From Mitsuaria sp. 7 (GTDB lineage Bacteria; Pseudomonadota; Gammaproteobacteria; Burkholderiales; Burkholderiaceae_C), in the NCBI RefSeq assembly GCF_001653795.1, contig NZ_CP011514.1, forward strand, positions 4,894,727 through 4,958,726: 64,000 nt of DNA, read 5' to 3'. A program made the translations under genes and the position numbers. This document shows positions 63,186-64,000 of the stretch, in pieces. Below the pieces are notes generated by a model that saw only the letters and a program-made list of their open reading frames with translations, was not told where the DNA came from and made no database searches. Within the stretch, counting starts at the first letter, position 1. Every line of letters begins with the position of its first letter.

Positions 63186-63719
63186 ATGCGACGACCGCCG
63201 CCAATCGCCCATCGCCTGTGCGTCTGCGCACGGATCGCGCTGATCCTGCACGCGGTGCTGCCCGCGACCGCCGTCGCGGAGGAAGCGCGCCGCAACGTCT
63301 TCGACGATCCCTTCGTGCAGCTGAGCTCGGCGATCCCGACGTCCGAGTGTCCGGGCCCGTCCGGGCCGCTGATGAGCGAGGCCGAAGCCAGGGCACAGGC
63401 GCATGGCCGCATCGAGCGCGGCACCAGCTGCTTCCAGAGCGGCCGCTGCCGGCTGCCCAACGCCTATCTCTACGACAAGGAGATCATGCCGCGCGTGCAG
63501 AAGGCCGTCGCCGCCGACGGCCGGTTCGATGCGACGACCAGCGTCTGGGCGCTCGGCCAGCGGCGCTGGATCTGGCTGCAGGGCTGCGTGCGCAGCGCCG
63601 ATGAGGCGTCCGCACTCGAAGCGTTGGTGAAGCAGATCGACGACGTGGAGTTTGTCGTCAACGAGTTGAAGCTCGTCCCTGGCACGTCGGCAAGGCCGGC
63701 GTCGGGGGCCTCACGCTAA
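63186..63719 (+). CDS. Exported BON-domain protein
   Basis: 177 residues with a signal sequence (IALILHAVLPATAVAEE). Two cysteine-bearing short segments (SECPGPSGP; TSCFQSGRCRLPN) precede a BON domain (about 95-165): IMPRVQKAVAADGRFDATTSV, RRWIWLQGCVRSADEASALEAL, VEFVVNELKL. BON proteins bind phospholipid surfaces and often protect the envelope. Start ATG 63186 was chosen because the signal follows. It overlaps the convergent next gene by nine bases. Confidence 0.8.
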   Translation: MRRPPPIAHRLCVCARIALILHAVLPATAVAEEARRNVFDDPFVQLSSAIPTSECPGPSGPLMSEAEARAQAHGRIERGTSCFQSGRCRLPNAYLYDKEIMPRVQKAVAADGRFDATTSVWALGQRRWIWLQGCVRSADEASALEALVKQIDDVEFVVNELKLVPGTSARPASGASR

Positions 63720-64000
63720 GCGGGCGTGGCCGGCGTCCAGCCACTCGATCCACCGTCCGTGCGGATGCGACCAGGCCAGCGCGTCGGTGCGGACCTCTCC
63801 GCCGTCGCGCCATTGCAGCGTCCACAGCGTGCCGCTGCCGGGCGATTCTCCGGCCGGGCAGTCCGGCGGCGAGGCCATGGGCGCCAGCTTGCCGACCTCG
63901 CCGCTGATCCACGCGAGGCCGCGCTCGCGCACCAGGCGCCCGATGCGATCCACGTGGGTCTTGAACGCTTCCGTCTCGAAGTAGGCCAGCACCCAGACGT
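63711..64000 (-). CDS. Unknown protein, 5' end beyond the window
   Basis: At least 95 codons, open to the window edge: VLAYFETEAFKTHVDRIGRL, ERGLAWISGEVGKLAPM, then WTLQWRDGGEVRTDALAWSH and GRWIEWLDAGHARLA. No domain recognised. The 3' end overlaps the BON gene antisense by nine bases. Confidence 0.6.
   Translation of the reverse strand, partial: VWVLAYFETEAFKTHVDRIGRLVRERGLAWISGEVGKLAPMASPPDCPAGESPGSGTLWTLQWRDGGEVRTDALAWSHPHGRWIEWLDAGHARLA

Overview
The window is GC-rich DNA with dense coding, short overlaps and divergent pairs. It has the gene style of a betaproteobacterium in the Burkholderiales, probably a Roseateles/Mitsuaria/Rubrivivax-type organism. That placement rests on base composition and gene families (glpSTPQ-type glycerol ABC transporter, M16 peptidase pair, large TonB receptors), not on a marker gene. 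I see no rRNA, tRNA, CRISPR array, insertion sequence or phage gene.

Layout: (1) 1-7034, glycerol uptake and catabolism: glpD-glpS-glpT-glpP(partial) on the minus strand, divergent from glpR-glpK. (2) 7166-8600, an AbrB/PIN toxin-antitoxin pair running into the end of a UPF0016 manganese exporter whose leader is a yybP-ykoY (Mn2+) riboswitch. (3) 8586-28619, mixed housekeeping genes: two M16-like proteins that both lack the zinc motif, a VOC protein, type II NADH dehydrogenase with a divergent WYL regulator, a membrane acyltransferase, CoxG/XdhC, a desaturase, GST, an operon of membrane-anchored receiver + penicillin-acylase-family hydrolase + cytochrome c, an Abi/HEPN phage-defence-like gene, a MATE exporter and outer-membrane phospholipase A.

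(4) 28720-58823 is the most striking region. It is a run of genes that together could take in and consume bacterial cell wall: an L,D-transpeptidase-like lipoprotein, murQ, an AmpG-like MFS carrier, nagX, a GHL10 (DigH-like) glycosidase, a TonB receptor, a BadF-type amino-sugar kinase, an AmiD-type amidase lipoprotein, a complete Dpp/Opp-type ABC transporter with binding protein, a LysR regulator, D-Ala-D-Ala dipeptidase, an exported L,D-carboxypeptidase, PBP4, a second large TonB receptor, a cytoplasmic L,D-carboxypeptidase, a beta-lactamase-fold hydrolase and a DadA-type D-amino-acid dehydrogenase. In the proposed flow, wall fragments are trimmed outside and in the periplasm, sugars and peptides cross by separate carriers, MurNAc is converted through MurQ, and D-alanine is oxidised by DadA. 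This reads as an expanded peptidoglycan scavenging locus.

(5) 58862-64000: an unusual PPR/Smr-like protein, an aromatic/aspartate aminotransferase, a hotdog thioesterase, an M20 peptidase, a BON-domain protein and a truncated unknown. Small toxin-antitoxin modules or their remains occur four times (7.2, 17.0, 44.5 and 54.6-55.3 kb), marking likely sites of gene gain.
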